A stretch of 64,000 nt of DNA from the NCBI GenBank assembly GCA_945861155.1, contig CAMATN010000002.1, positions 1-64,000 on the forward strand, written 5' to 3'. Of this stretch, positions 24,923 through 33,038 are shown piece by piece. The notes beneath the pieces are model-generated. The model made no database searches, was not told the origin of the DNA, and saw only the letters and a list, made by a program, of their open reading frames with translations. The stretch is from Rhizobium sp. Q54. GTDB lineage: Bacteria; Pseudomonadota; Alphaproteobacteria; ATCC43930; CGMCC-115725. Both the position numbers and the translations under genes were made by a program. Numbering within the stretch: position 1 is the stretch's first letter; each line of letters opens with the position of its first letter.

Positions 24923-25108
24923 CGATTGATCGCGGCCCCGCAATATCGAACGGGCGTCGCCGCAGTTCCGGGCTTGCCCGTGCGACCAACGCGCCCTATG
25001 GGCCGCGCTGGGGTGCTGGGCCGGTTCCGGGCGGGGTTGATTCGTCGCCGCGACGCCCCATGCTTAAGACGCTAGTTATCGTATAGATCATTGCGCGGAG
25101 CCGCCTCG

Positions 25109-25663
25109 ATGTTCATCCAGACCGAGCAGACGCCGAACCCGGCCACGCTGAAATTTCTGCCCGGCTGCACCGTTATCGAATCGGGGACCGCCAATTTTCC
25201 CGAGCGCGGCGCCGCTTCCCGCTCTCCGCTCGCCGAACGCCTGTTCGAGCTACCCGAAGTCACCGGTGTTTTTCTGGGCGCGGATTTCATCACCGTCACC
25301 AAGATCGGCGACAGCGAATGGCATCAGCTGAAGCCAGCGGTGCTCGCCGCGATCATGGAGCATTTCACCGCCGGGCGGCCGGTCGTGATCGGCGACCCGG
25401 ACGGCGCGGCAGAAGCGGCCCCGGCAGACGAGGACAACGAGATCGTCGCCCAGATCAAGGAGCTATTGGAAACCCGGGTGCGCCCGGCGGTCGCCATGGA
25501 CGGCGGCGACATCACCTTTGAGGATTTCGAGGACGGCATCGTCTATCTGCACATGCAGGGCTCGTGCGCGGGATGCCCGAGTTCGACCGCCACTCTGAAA
25601 GCCGGCATCGAGAACATGTTGCGGCATTATATCCCCGAAGTCGTCGAGGTCCGCGCCATCTGA
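25109..25663 (+). CDS. NfuA-like iron-sulfur scaffold (NifU C-terminal domain) protein
   Basis: A 184-aa protein with an N-terminal Nfu domain (MFIQTEQTPNPATLKFLPG) and a C-terminal NifU-type domain ending GSCAGCPSSTATLKAGIENML, whose CxxC holds a transferable Fe-S cluster. It delivers Fe-S clusters to target proteins. The start is ATG 25109 with GGAG at a normal distance, not TTG 25091. It is followed nine bases later by tsaB, a common alphaproteobacterial arrangement. The N-terminal domain shows the usual PNPATLKF pattern rather than the degenerate A-type domain of E. coli NfuA. Confidence 0.92.
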   Translation: MFIQTEQTPNPATLKFLPGCTVIESGTANFPERGAASRSPLAERLFELPEVTGVFLGADFITVTKIGDSEWHQLKPAVLAAIMEHFTAGRPVVIGDPDGAAEAAPADEDNEIVAQIKELLETRVRPAVAMDGGDITFEDFEDGIVYLHMQGSCAGCPSSTATLKAGIENMLRHYIPEVVEVRAI

Positions 25664-25671
25664 CAGGGTCT

Positions 25672-26442
25672 GTGACGACGCCGGTCGAAGGCAACCCGGC
25701 AACAACGCTGCTCGCGATTGAGACCGCAGGCTCGGGCTGCTCGGCCGCCGTGGCGCGCGGGGTGGAGGTGCTGGCAGCCGAGCGCAGGCCGCTGCGACAC
25801 GGGCATGCCGAGGCGCTGCTGCCGATGGTCGAGCGGGTGATGGAAGCGGCCGGGCTGGCGCCGGCTCAGCTGGAAATCGTCGCTGCCGCGATCGGGCCGG
25901 GCGGGTTTACCGGGATACGAGCGGGGCTCGCCGCGGCGCACGGCATTGCGCTCGCGCTGGGGGCGCGTCTGGTCGGCGTCAGCAGCTTCGTCGCGGTCGC
26001 TGCCGGATTGAGCGCGACAGGGCTGGCCGCCACCGGGCTGGCCGCCACCCGGCACGGCGACTGCCGGACGCTGCTGGTCGCGCTGGACAGCCGGCGGGCC
26101 GATCTATACGTGCAGCTTTTCGCGCTTGATGGGCAGCTTTTCGCGCGTGATGGATTGGCGCCATTGGACGCGCCGCAAGCCATCCTGCCCGATCGCCTCG
26201 CCGCGTATGTTGGACGCCTCCTATCGCGGCGTCGCGGCACGGTGCTGATCGCGGGCGATGCCGTAGCGACCGCGGCAGGCGCGCTCGATCGACATTTCGC
26301 GGTCGCCATCGCCGCCGATTCGGCGCCTGACGCGCGGAGTGTCGCCGCCGCCGCGCTGGTGCAGCTCCAAAGCGGCGCCGCGGCCGGGCCGGCACGCCCC
26401 TTCTATCTGCGAGCGCCCGACGTGACCCTGCCCCCGACGTGA
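25672..26442 (+). CDS. tsaB: tRNA threonylcarbamoyladenosine biosynthesis protein TsaB
   Basis: A 256-aa ASKHA-fold partner of TsaD in t6A37 tRNA modification. Motifs are LLAIETAGSGCSAAV, RHGHAEALLPMVERV and GPGGFTGIRAGLAAAHGIALAL. The start is GTG 25672, since the 36 upstream track codons overlap the nfu gene. Internal tandem repeats give ATGLAATGLAAT (15-bp period, 26017-26046) and QLFALDGQLFARDG (21-bp period, 26113-26154). The stop codon arises from a 17-bp tandem duplication at 26417-26450, so the C-terminus looks recently shortened. Confidence 0.92.
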   Translation: MTTPVEGNPATTLLAIETAGSGCSAAVARGVEVLAAERRPLRHGHAEALLPMVERVMEAAGLAPAQLEIVAAAIGPGGFTGIRAGLAAAHGIALALGARLVGVSSFVAVAAGLSATGLAATGLAATRHGDCRTLLVALDSRRADLYVQLFALDGQLFARDGLAPLDAPQAILPDRLAAYVGRLLSRRRGTVLIAGDAVATAAGALDRHFAVAIAADSAPDARSVAAAALVQLQSGAAAGPARPFYLRAPDVTLPPT

Positions 26443-26450
26443 CCCTGCCC
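26417..26450. repeat. Exact 17-bp tandem duplication at the end of tsaB
   Basis: CCGACGTGACCCTGCCC occurs at 26417-26433 and again at 26434-26450 with no mismatch. Because 17 is not a multiple of three, the second copy is read in another frame and supplies the tsaB stop TGA (26440-26442). Removing one copy in silico lets the tsaB frame run on to TGA 26484-26486, which overlaps the rimI GTG start as GTGA. Confidence 0.95.
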
Positions 26451-26482
26451 AAGCCGCGCGACGCGGGTTCGGCCTCGCCGCC

Positions 26483-27070
26483 GTGAACGGACAGACCCCG
26501 CCGCGTCCGGCGGGGGCCGCCTTGCCGCTGTCGGGCGGCGCCCTGTCAGTCGTCCCCCTGTCAGTCGTCCCCCTGTCAGTCGTCCCCCTGCCGGTCGTCC
26601 CCCTGGCGGTCGCGGCCCTGTCGGCCGTGCCGCTCTCGGTCATGCATCGAGCTTGTTTTCCGGACGATCCGTGGGATGCGGCCGCGTTCGAGCGGCTCCT
26701 CGTGCTGTCCGGCGTGTTCGGTCATGTCGCCTGGCAAGGCGGCGACCCGGCCGGCTTCATCCTGGCGCGCGACCTCGGCGAGGAAGCGGAAATCTTGTCG
26801 GTCGGCGTGTTGCCCCTGTATCGCCGGCGGGGCGTCGGGCGGGCTTTGATCGAAACCGTTGTCGCCGACGCCAAGGACCGCCCGATCGCGTCCATCGTCC
26901 TTGAAGTCGCAAGCGACAACGAGCCGGCGCGCCGGCTCTACGCCACCTTGGGGTTTACCCAAGTTGGCCGGCGACCGCGCTATTATCGCCGCGAAACCGG
27001 AATCGCCGATGGATTGATCCTGCGCCGTGGCATTGACCGCGGCATTACAGGCGAAATCTCGCTCCGCTAA
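26483..27070 (+). CDS. rimI: RimI-like ribosomal-protein-alanine N-acetyltransferase
   Basis: A 195-aa GNAT-family enzyme, next to tsaB as is usual for rimI. The acetyl-CoA site is visible as [18 protein letters not shown], with [19 protein letters not shown] at the C-terminal end of the fold. RimI acetylates the N-terminal alanine of ribosomal protein S18. The protein is longer than the usual ~150 aa because its N-terminus consists of a seven-copy pentapeptide repeat (LSVVP and variants) running into the conserved [11 protein letters not shown]. The start is GTG 26483; GTG or ATG codons closer to the core, such as ATG 26641, are alternatives. Confidence 0.88.
   Translation: MNGQTPPRPAGAALPLSGGALSVVPLSVVPLSVVPLPVVPLAVAALSAVPLSVMHRACFPDDPWDAAAFERLLVLSGVFGHVAWQGGDPAGFILARDLGEEAEILSVGVLPLYRRRGVGRALIETVVADAKDRPIASIVLEVASDNEPARRLYATLGFTQVGRRPRYYRRETGIADGLILRRGIDRGITGEISLR
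26541..26645. repeat. Seven-copy 15-bp minisatellite in the 5' end of rimI
   Basis: The unit CCCTGTCAGTCGTCC is exact at 26541, 26556 and 26571, has one or two changes at 26586 (CCCTGCCGGTCGTCC), and is more diverged at 26601, 26616 and 26631. The encoded pentapeptides are LSVVP three times, then [15 protein letters not shown] and LSVMH. The last one joins the conserved RimI core, so divergence increases towards the native sequence. Confidence 0.93.
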
Positions 27071-27231
27071 AATGGTTTCGGAAATTTTGCTGGATCGCCG
27101 CGGTCAGACGCCCACGGGAGCGACCATCCGAGCCGGTTTTCGCCCCGTCTGTACTCGATTTTTCTGCGATTGGCGCGTTCGGGAACTTGCCGCATCTGAC
27201 GCCAGGCACAAATTCATGCCTAAATCCCGTA

Positions 27232-27260
27232 TTGCGTTGCGATCGGCGATTATTTATATT
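27232..27260 (+). promoter_or_regulatory. Predicted mucR promoter
   Basis: TTGCGT (27232-27237), a 17-base spacer and TATATT (27255-27260) form a good sigma-70 promoter about 30 bases before the mucR start. The -10 region lies in a locally AT-rich patch (TTATTTATATTTTCC), the sort of target MucR-type regulators bind, so autoregulation is plausible. No other feature is visible in the 27071-27291 gap. Confidence 0.6.
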
Positions 27261-27291
27261 TTCCGATCAATCGAATACCAGGAAGAGCGTT

Positions 27292-27708
27292 ATGGATAAC
27301 AGTGAGCAAGCGAACGACTTGCTAACCTTGACCACGGAAATCGTGGCCGCGCACGTGTCCAACAACTCGGTGGCTCTGAACGATCTGCCGCAGCTGATCA
27401 ATCAAGTCTACTATTCGCTTGCCAATATCGGCGTCGCCCCGGCCGTGCCTGCGGTGCGCCCGCAACCCGCGGTCAGCGTCAAGAAATCGGTCCAGCCCGA
27501 TTACATCGTCTGTCTCGAAGACGGCAAGAAGCTCAAGATGCTGAAGCGGCATCTGAAGACCTCTTACAACATGTCGCCCGAGGCGTACCGCGATCGCTGG
27601 GGCCTGGCGCCGGATTATCCGATGGTCGCGCCGAATTACGCCCAGCAGCGCAGCCGGCTGGCCAAGGAGATCGGCCTCGGCACGCGGGCGCGACGCGCGC
27701 GGGTCTGA
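27292..27708 (+). CDS. MucR/Ros family transcriptional regulator
   Basis: A 138-aa Ros/MucR DNA-binding protein, a global H-NS-like regulator in alphaproteobacteria. The zinc-finger region reads [19 protein letters not shown]. Cys74 and His87 are kept, the second Cys is Asp77 as in several Ros homologues, and the fourth ligand His is Ser/Tyr (91/92). It continues with the conserved [11 protein letters not shown] and [10 protein letters not shown]. The N-terminal half ([15 protein letters not shown]) is the oligomerisation domain. AGGAAGAG precedes ATG 27292; the track start at 27187 is too early. Confidence 0.93.
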   Translation: MDNSEQANDLLTLTTEIVAAHVSNNSVALNDLPQLINQVYYSLANIGVAPAVPAVRPQPAVSVKKSVQPDYIVCLEDGKKLKMLKRHLKTSYNMSPEAYRDRWGLAPDYPMVAPNYAQQRSRLAKEIGLGTRARRARV

Positions 27709-27738
27709 GTGCTGCCGATTTTGGCGGGAGTCTCGGTA

Positions 27739-27760
27739 GTGTCTCAGTTTGATGGGACAC
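27739..27760. repeat. Inverted repeat between mucR and fur
   Basis: GTGTCTCA (27739-27746) and TGGGACAC (27753-27760) form an 8-bp inverted repeat with one mismatch around GTTTGA. It is nested in a wider GGGA...TCCC pairing. There is no T-run after it, so a simple terminator is unlikely; it may be an operator for fur or the end of the mucR transcript. Confidence 0.4.
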
Positions 27761-27841
27761 TCCCAGGGTCTCGGGGGCATAGGCTGGTTGGCTGGGTTCG
27801 GCTATAGTGGCGGCGGTATGCTCCGCCCGGATCGCGAGTCG

Positions 27842-28273
27842 ATGACTTCCCGCCTCGAGCAAATATGTCTCGACAAAGGGTTAAGGATGACTGAGCAACG
27901 CCGCGTCATCGCGCGCGTGCTGTCCGATTCGGCCGACCATCCCGATGTCGAGCAGGTCTATCGGCGCGCCACCGAAATTGATCCGCGGATCAGCATCGCC
28001 ACGGTCTATCGCACCGTGCGGCTGTTCGAGGAGGCGAACATTCTCGCGCGCCACGATTTCGGCGACGGCCGAGCGCGCTATGAGGAAATGCCGAGCGCGC
28101 ATCACGACCATCTGATCGATCTGCAAAGCGGCCGGGTCGTCGAGTTCCGCAACGAGGAGATCGAAAAGCTGCAGGAAATCATCGCCGACAAGCTCGGCTA
28201 CGAGCTGGTTGGCCACCGTCTCGAACTCTACGCCGTGCCCCGGCGCGGCAAGCAACGACCGGACGAGGTATGA
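27842..28273 (+). CDS. fur: Fur family ferric uptake regulator
   Basis: A 143-aa Fur-fold regulator starting at ATG 27842 (MTSRLEQICLDKGLRMTEQRR); ATG 27818 is an in-frame alternative. The winged helix includes TEQRRVIARVL and ISIATVYRTVRLFEEA. The metal-binding segment HHDHLIDLQSGRVVEFRNEEIEKLQ is present. The CxxC motifs that hold structural zinc in enteric Fur are absent, as in other alphaproteobacterial Fur/Mur proteins. The ligand may therefore be Fe or Mn. It lies between mucR and olsB. Confidence 0.92.
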   Translation: MTSRLEQICLDKGLRMTEQRRVIARVLSDSADHPDVEQVYRRATEIDPRISIATVYRTVRLFEEANILARHDFGDGRARYEEMPSAHHDHLIDLQSGRVVEFRNEEIEKLQEIIADKLGYELVGHRLELYAVPRRGKQRPDEV

Positions 28274-28307
28274 TGCCACACCCGCGCCGAATGCAGGGTC
28301 GGCTCGC

Positions 28308-29186
28308 GTGATCGCCGCTAGTGCTGCCCAGCGGCCGATCCCGCCGATCGATCCGGCGCCCACGCTGCCGGAGGCGGACGGCGCCGCCGGCCGGATCGTC
28401 GATATCGTCTCGGGCTCGCTGCAGGTGCGTCTCGCGGAAAACGCCGCGGACATCGATGCCGCGCTGGCTCTGCGCTACCGCATCTTTTACGAGATCATGG
28501 GCGCGAAGCCGCTGCCCGGGACCGAGCAGCACCGCCGCGACCGTGACGGCTACGACCAGATCTGCGATCACCTGCTGGTGCTCGACCATAGCCGCGGCAG
28601 CGGCGCCGAGGCGGTCGTCGGGACCTATCGGCTGATCCGGCGCGACGCGGCGTCGCGTCTGGGCGCATTCTACTCGGCCGCCGAATACGACATCGCGCCG
28701 CTGATCGCCTATCCCGGCGAAATACTCGAGCTCGGCCGGTCCTGCGTCGACGCCGGATACCGGGCGCGGCCGGTCATGCAACTGCTGTGGAGCGGCATCG
28801 CATCCTATGTCTATCGCTATGAAATCGCACTGATGTTCGGCTGCGCCAGCCTGCCCGGCACCGATCCTGAAGCGCTGGCCTTACCGCTCTCCTATCTCTA
28901 CCACCACCATTTGGCTCCGCCGGCGCTGCGGGCGCGCGCCTTGCCCGAGCGGTTCGTCGACATGCGCCTTTTGGATCCGGCGACGCTCGATCCGCCGCGC
29001 AACCTTGCGGCGCTGCCGCCGTTGATAAAAGGCTATTTGCGCCTCGGCGGCTTTGTCGGCGACGGGGCGGTGATCGACCACCAATTCAACACCACCGATG
29101 TCTGCATCGTCGTAAAAACCGACCTCGTCGCCGAAAAATATTCGCGGCATTACGAACGGCAATCGAAAGAGACATGGGCGGCGTAG
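28308..29186 (+). CDS. olsB: L-ornithine N-alpha-acyltransferase OlsB-like
   Basis: A 292-aa GNAT-like acyltransferase that makes lyso-ornithine lipid from ornithine and 3-hydroxyacyl-ACP. Family features are LALRYRIFYEIMGAK, GTYRLI, LELGRSCVDAGYRARPVMQLLWSGI and the C-terminal IKGYLRLGGFVGDGAVID...FNTTDVCIVV. The start is GTG 28308, since the upstream track codons overlap fur. The end overlaps olsA by 13 bases, so the two enzymes are probably translated together. Confidence 0.9.
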   Translation: MIAASAAQRPIPPIDPAPTLPEADGAAGRIVDIVSGSLQVRLAENAADIDAALALRYRIFYEIMGAKPLPGTEQHRRDRDGYDQICDHLLVLDHSRGSGAEAVVGTYRLIRRDAASRLGAFYSAAEYDIAPLIAYPGEILELGRSCVDAGYRARPVMQLLWSGIASYVYRYEIALMFGCASLPGTDPEALALPLSYLYHHHLAPPALRARALPERFVDMRLLDPATLDPPRNLAALPPLIKGYLRLGGFVGDGAVIDHQFNTTDVCIVVKTDLVAEKYSRHYERQSKETWAA

Positions 29187-30052
29187 ATCGCATGGGCTCG
29201 CCGGCGCTGCGGGCCTCCCGGCTGGCGGTCTATCTTGCCTGGACGCTGCTGTTGATGCCGGTGCAGGCCGGCGGCCTGTTGTTGCGGCGACCCTGGGTGG
29301 CGCGCTTTCCGCGCTTCTATCACCGAAGCTGCTGCCGCATGCTGGGCTTGCGGGTCCGTTCGATCGGGCGGCCGGTGACGGCCCGCCCGGTGCTGTTCGC
29401 CGCCAACCATGTCTCCTATCTCGACATCACGGTCTTCGGGTCGCTGCTCGCGGCTTCGTTCATTGCCAAGCACGAGGTCGCCGGCTGGCCGCTCTTCGGC
29501 TGGCTCGCGCGGCTGCAGCGATCAGTCTTCATCGATCGCCGGGTGCGCAGCACGGCGCACCAGCGCGACAGCATCGCCGGTCGGCTCGCCGCCAGGGAGG
29601 CGCTGATCCTGTTTCCCGAGGGAACGAGCGGCGACGGCAACCGGGTGCTGCCGTTCAAGAGCGCGCTATTCAGCGTCGCCGACCACTCGGCGACCGGACC
29701 GGTGACCGTCCAGCCCGTGTCGATCGCCTATACCAAACTCGACGGAATGCCGATCGGGCGCCGGTTGCGGCCGTTATTCTGCTGGTACGGCTCGATGTCC
29801 CTGGCGCCGCATTTGTGGCGGATGTTGGGCATGGGCACGGTCGAGGTCGTCGTCGAATTCCATCCGCCGACGACGCTGGCCGATTGCGGCTCGCGCAAGA
29901 TGCTGGCGCGCTATTGTCAGGAGCGCGTCATCAGCGGCGTCGCCAATGCGTTGAGCGGCCGGCATGAGCCTTCCGACGACGCGCCATCGGGGCCGCAGCG
30001 CCGGCCGGCCGGCGCCGATGCCCGGCGCTCGGATGGCCCGGCGCTCGCATGA
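29174..30052 (+). CDS. olsA: Lyso-ornithine lipid O-acyltransferase (OlsA/PlsC family)
   Basis: A 292-aa membrane-associated 1-acylglycerol-3-phosphate acyltransferase family enzyme. The catalytic HX4D motif is NHVSYLD, followed by the second-block KHEVAGWPLFGWLARLQRSVFIDR and PEGTSGDGNRVLPFKS. The N-terminal hydrophobic segment is LAVYLAWTLLLMPVQAGGLLL. Its overlap with olsB suggests that it acylates lyso-ornithine lipid rather than only lysophosphatidate. ATG 29174 or ATG 29192 could start it. A charged tail follows the domain. Confidence 0.88.
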   Translation: MGGVDRMGSPALRASRLAVYLAWTLLLMPVQAGGLLLRRPWVARFPRFYHRSCCRMLGLRVRSIGRPVTARPVLFAANHVSYLDITVFGSLLAASFIAKHEVAGWPLFGWLARLQRSVFIDRRVRSTAHQRDSIAGRLAAREALILFPEGTSGDGNRVLPFKSALFSVADHSATGPVTVQPVSIAYTKLDGMPIGRRLRPLFCWYGSMSLAPHLWRMLGMGTVEVVVEFHPPTTLADCGSRKMLARYCQERVISGVANALSGRHEPSDDAPSGPQRRPAGADARRSDGPALA

Positions 30053-30083
30053 CCCGGCTCGTTTGCCACCCGCCTAGGTGCCC

Positions 30084-31481
30084 ATGACAAAACACCTTTT
30101 TATCAAGACCTACGGCTGCCAGATGAATGTGTACGATTCGGCGCGCATGGCCGAGTTGATGACGCCGTTGGGCTATGCGCTGGCGGCGAGCCCCGAGGGC
30201 GCCGATTTGGTGATCCTCAATACCTGCCATATCCGCGACAAGGCGGCCGAGAAGGTGTTTTCCGAACTCGGCACGATCCGCCGGCTGAAAGAGGCGCGCG
30301 CACGACAGGGCGGCCGCATGATCGTCGCGGTCGCCGGCTGCGTCGCCCAGGCCGAAGGCGCCGAGATTTTCGAACGCGCGCCCTTTGTCGACCTCGTGTT
30401 CGGGCCTCAGACCTATCACAATCTGCCCGAGATGGTGGCGCGGGCGAGCCGCGCCGCCGGCGAGCGGGTGCTCGATACGAGCTTTCCGGCGGAACCCAAA
30501 TTCGATTTCCTGCCGCCGACCACGACCGCGCCGGGCGTCAGTGCGTTCTTGACCGTGCAGGAGGGGTGCGACAAGTTCTGCACCTTCTGCGTCGTGCCCT
30601 ATACGCGGGGCGCCGAGTACTCCCGCCCGGCGGCCGAGATCATCGCCGAGGCGCGCCTGCTGGTCGCGGGCGGCGCGCGCGAGATCACGCTGCTGGGCCA
30701 GAACGTCAACGCCTATCACGGCCATGCCCCGCCAGATGGACCAAATGGGGGCGAGTGGCGCCTCGGTGAACTGATCCGCGCCCTCGCCCGGATTCCCGGG
30801 CTCGCCCGCCTGCGCTACACGACGTCGCACCCGCGCGATGTCGATGACGGGCTCGTCGCGGCGCATCGCGACGTGCCGGAATTGATGCCGTTCCTGCATC
30901 TGCCGGTGCAGAGCGGCTCCGACCGGGTGCTCGCGGCGATGAACCGGCGGCACACCGCCGACCAATACCGCCAGACCGTCGGCCGGCTGCGCGGCGCCCG
31001 TCCGGATCTCGCTCTGTCGTCCGATTTCATCGTCGGCTTTCCGGGCGAAAGCGCGGCCGATTTCCAGGCGACCCTCGATCTGGTTGGCGAGATCGGATTC
31101 GCCCAGGCCTTCTCGTTCAAATACTCGCCGCGTCCCGGCACCCCGGCCGCGAGCGCCGGGGACCAGGTGCCGGAGCCGGTCAAGACCGAGCGGCTGGCCG
31201 CCTTGCAGGCCCTGCTGCGGGAGCAGCAGCGCGCGTTCGGCCAATCCTCGATCGGCCGAACCCTGCCGGTACTGTTCGAAAAGCCTGGCCGCCATCCGGG
31301 ACAGCTGGTCGGCCGCAGCCCCTATTCGCAAAGCGTCCATGCCGAAGCCGGGGCAGAGCGGATCGGCGATATCGTGCCGGTGACGATCCTCGATGCGCAG
31401 CCCAACAGCCTCGCCGGCGCGATCGAGCCGGAACCTCGTTCGTTGGCGGAGCCTCGTTTGCTGGCGGAGCACCGGGCGTGA
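30084..31481 (+). CDS. miaB: tRNA-2-methylthio-N6-dimethylallyladenosine synthase MiaB
   Basis: A 465-aa radical SAM methylthiotransferase acting on i6A37 of tRNA. The N-terminal UPF0004 domain has [25 protein letters not shown] and [10 protein letters not shown]. The radical SAM cluster motif is [15 protein letters not shown], and a C-terminal TRAM domain follows. ATG 30084 has AGGTG just upstream; GTG 30078 is less likely. The C-terminus is an 18-bp tandem repeat ([16 protein letters not shown]) that ends in a GTGA overlap with the phoH start. Confidence 0.96.
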   Translation: MTKHLFIKTYGCQMNVYDSARMAELMTPLGYALAASPEGADLVILNTCHIRDKAAEKVFSELGTIRRLKEARARQGGRMIVAVAGCVAQAEGAEIFERAPFVDLVFGPQTYHNLPEMVARASRAAGERVLDTSFPAEPKFDFLPPTTTAPGVSAFLTVQEGCDKFCTFCVVPYTRGAEYSRPAAEIIAEARLLVAGGAREITLLGQNVNAYHGHAPPDGPNGGEWRLGELIRALARIPGLARLRYTTSHPRDVDDGLVAAHRDVPELMPFLHLPVQSGSDRVLAAMNRRHTADQYRQTVGRLRGARPDLALSSDFIVGFPGESAADFQATLDLVGEIGFAQAFSFKYSPRPGTPAASAGDQVPEPVKTERLAALQALLREQQRAFGQSSIGRTLPVLFEKPGRHPGQLVGRSPYSQSVHAEAGAERIGDIVPVTILDAQPNSLAGAIEPEPRSLAEPRLLAEHRA

Positions 31482-31484
31482 GCG
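31431..31484. repeat. Three 18-bp tandem units at the miaB/phoH junction
   Basis: GAACCTCGTTCGTTGGCG (31431), GAGCCTCGTTTGCTGGCG (31449) and a diverged GAGCACCGGGCGTGAGCG (31467) follow each other with period 18. They encode [12 protein letters not shown] and EHRA-stop. The third unit contains the overlapping miaB stop and phoH GTG start, so the expansion lies upstream of it and leaves the coupling intact. Confidence 0.85.
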
Positions 31485-32497
31485 CGGTGCCGCCGCAGAT
31501 CGAGGCCGACCCCGCGGCCGCCGGGCGTGCCCAGCTCGAATTCGACGACAATCTGCTGCTGCCGGCGCTTTATGGCGAGCGCGACCAGCACCTCGACCGC
31601 ATCGAGCGCCAGCTCGGCGTCTCGCTGATGTCGCGCGGCAACCGGCTGTCGATCGCCGGGCCGGCCTCGGCGACCGAGGTGGCGCGGCTCGCCCTGACCC
31701 GGCTCTACGACCGGCTGAAGCACGGCCAGGAGATCGACCTCGCTGCGGTCGACGCGGCGATGCGGCTGGCCCAGGCGGGGGTCGAGGATAAGAGCCCCAG
31801 CCTGTGGCGCGAGGATGCCGGGTTCCGCACCAGGAAGCGCCGCGTCGCGCCGCGCTCGGCGGCGCAGGCCGACTATGTCAGGGCGATGCGCGAGCACGAG
31901 CTGGTGTTCGGCCTGGGGCCCGCCGGCACCGGCAAGACCTATCTCGCGGTGGCCGCCGCGATCGATCTGCTGATGGCCGGCAAGGTCGAGCGGATCATCC
32001 TGTCGCGCCCCGCGGTCGAGGCCGGCGAGCGGCTCGGCTTCCTGCCCGGCGATCTGCGCGACAAGGTCGATCCCTATCTGCGGCCGATCTTCGACGCGCT
32101 CAACGACATGATGCCGGCCGACCAGCTCGCCAAGCGCCTCGCCAGCACCGAGATCGAGGTGGCGCCGATCGCGTTCATGCGCGGGCGCACGCTGGCGCAC
32201 GCTTTCGTGATCCTCGACGAGGCGCAGAATACGACGCCGGTGCAGATGAAGATGTTCCTGACCCGGCTCGGCGAGGGCTCGCGCATGGTCGTCACCGGCG
32301 ACCCGACCCAGGTCGATCTGCCGATCGGGAGCCGTTCGGGCCTCGCCGACGCGCTCGAGGCGCTGCGCGGGATCGAGGATATCGGGATCGTGCGCTTTAC
32401 CGAAAAGGATGTGGTGCGCCATCCGATGGTGGCGCGTATCGTCGGCGCCTACGAGGCGCGCGACCGCGCCGCGCGCGGCGCCGAGTCGCCAGGCTAG
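31478..32497 (+). CDS. phoH: PhoH-like ATPase
   Basis: A 339-aa PhoH-family P-loop protein. After an N-terminal KH-like/PhoH-specific region ([24 protein letters not shown]) comes Walker [18 protein letters not shown], then [17 protein letters not shown], Walker [13 protein letters not shown] and the sensor [12 protein letters not shown]. PhoH (YbeZ) works with YbeY in RNA metabolism and ribosome quality control, and ybeY follows directly. GTG 31478 overlaps the miaB stop by four bases. Confidence 0.95.
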   Translation: MSAVPPQIEADPAAAGRAQLEFDDNLLLPALYGERDQHLDRIERQLGVSLMSRGNRLSIAGPASATEVARLALTRLYDRLKHGQEIDLAAVDAAMRLAQAGVEDKSPSLWREDAGFRTRKRRVAPRSAAQADYVRAMREHELVFGLGPAGTGKTYLAVAAAIDLLMAGKVERIILSRPAVEAGERLGFLPGDLRDKVDPYLRPIFDALNDMMPADQLAKRLASTEIEVAPIAFMRGRTLAHAFVILDEAQNTTPVQMKMFLTRLGEGSRMVVTGDPTQVDLPIGSRSGLADALEALRGIEDIGIVRFTEKDVVRHPMVARIVGAYEARDRAARGAESPG

Positions 32498-32502
32498 CAA
32501 GG

Positions 32503-33012
32503 ATGAGCACCGCATCGGCGCAGGCATTTTCGATCGAGGTCTCGGTGTCCTGCGATGCCTGGCTGACCCTCTGTCCCGATGCGGAAGGGCTTGCCGAGAG
32601 CGCCGCGCGCGCTACGCTGGCGGATGCCATGGATCAGGCGAGCGCACCGCTGCTGATCGGCGTTATCCTGACCGACGACGCGGAGCAGCGCGAGCTGAAC
32701 CGCACCTATCGCGGCAAGGATGCGCCGACGAATGTTCTCTCCTTTGCGATTGCCGACCCCGCCGTCGCGCCTCCGCCCGGCGCGCCGATCCTGCTGGGCG
32801 ACGTCGTTCTCGCCTGCGAGACGATCGCGCGCGAGGCCGCCGAGCAGAACAAGCCCCTGCCCGACCATCTGCGCCACCTCGTCGTGCACGGCGTCCTGCA
32901 TTTGCTCGGGCTCGACCATCAGAGCGAGGCGGACGCCGCGATCATGGAAACGCGCGAGGTTGAGATATTGGCCCGCCTGGGGGTGCCAACCCCCTACCGC
33001 GACACGGTTTGA
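32503..33012 (+). CDS. ybeY: Endoribonuclease YbeY
   Basis: A 169-aa zinc-dependent endoribonuclease that matures 16S rRNA 3' ends and takes part in ribosome quality control. The metal site HGVLHLLGLDH is the family signature, preceded by RELNRTYRGKDAPTNVLSF. ATG 32503, with AAGG just upstream, starts it; the long track ORF from 31804 is an open frame antisense to nothing and overlapping phoH. It sits 5 bases after phoH and upstream of corC, the standard order. Confidence 0.95.
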   Translation: MSTASAQAFSIEVSVSCDAWLTLCPDAEGLAESAARATLADAMDQASAPLLIGVILTDDAEQRELNRTYRGKDAPTNVLSFAIADPAVAPPPGAPILLGDVVLACETIAREAAEQNKPLPDHLRHLVVHGVLHLLGLDHQSEADAAIMETREVEILARLGVPTPYRDTV

Positions 33013-33038
33013 CCCTGTAACCTGGACCGTCATCCTCG

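Noticed and set aside
31804-32502. Upstream 233 codons of the ybeY track ORF
   Set aside because: This part overlaps phoH in another frame and is arginine-rich; YbeY starts at ATG 32503 behind AAGG.
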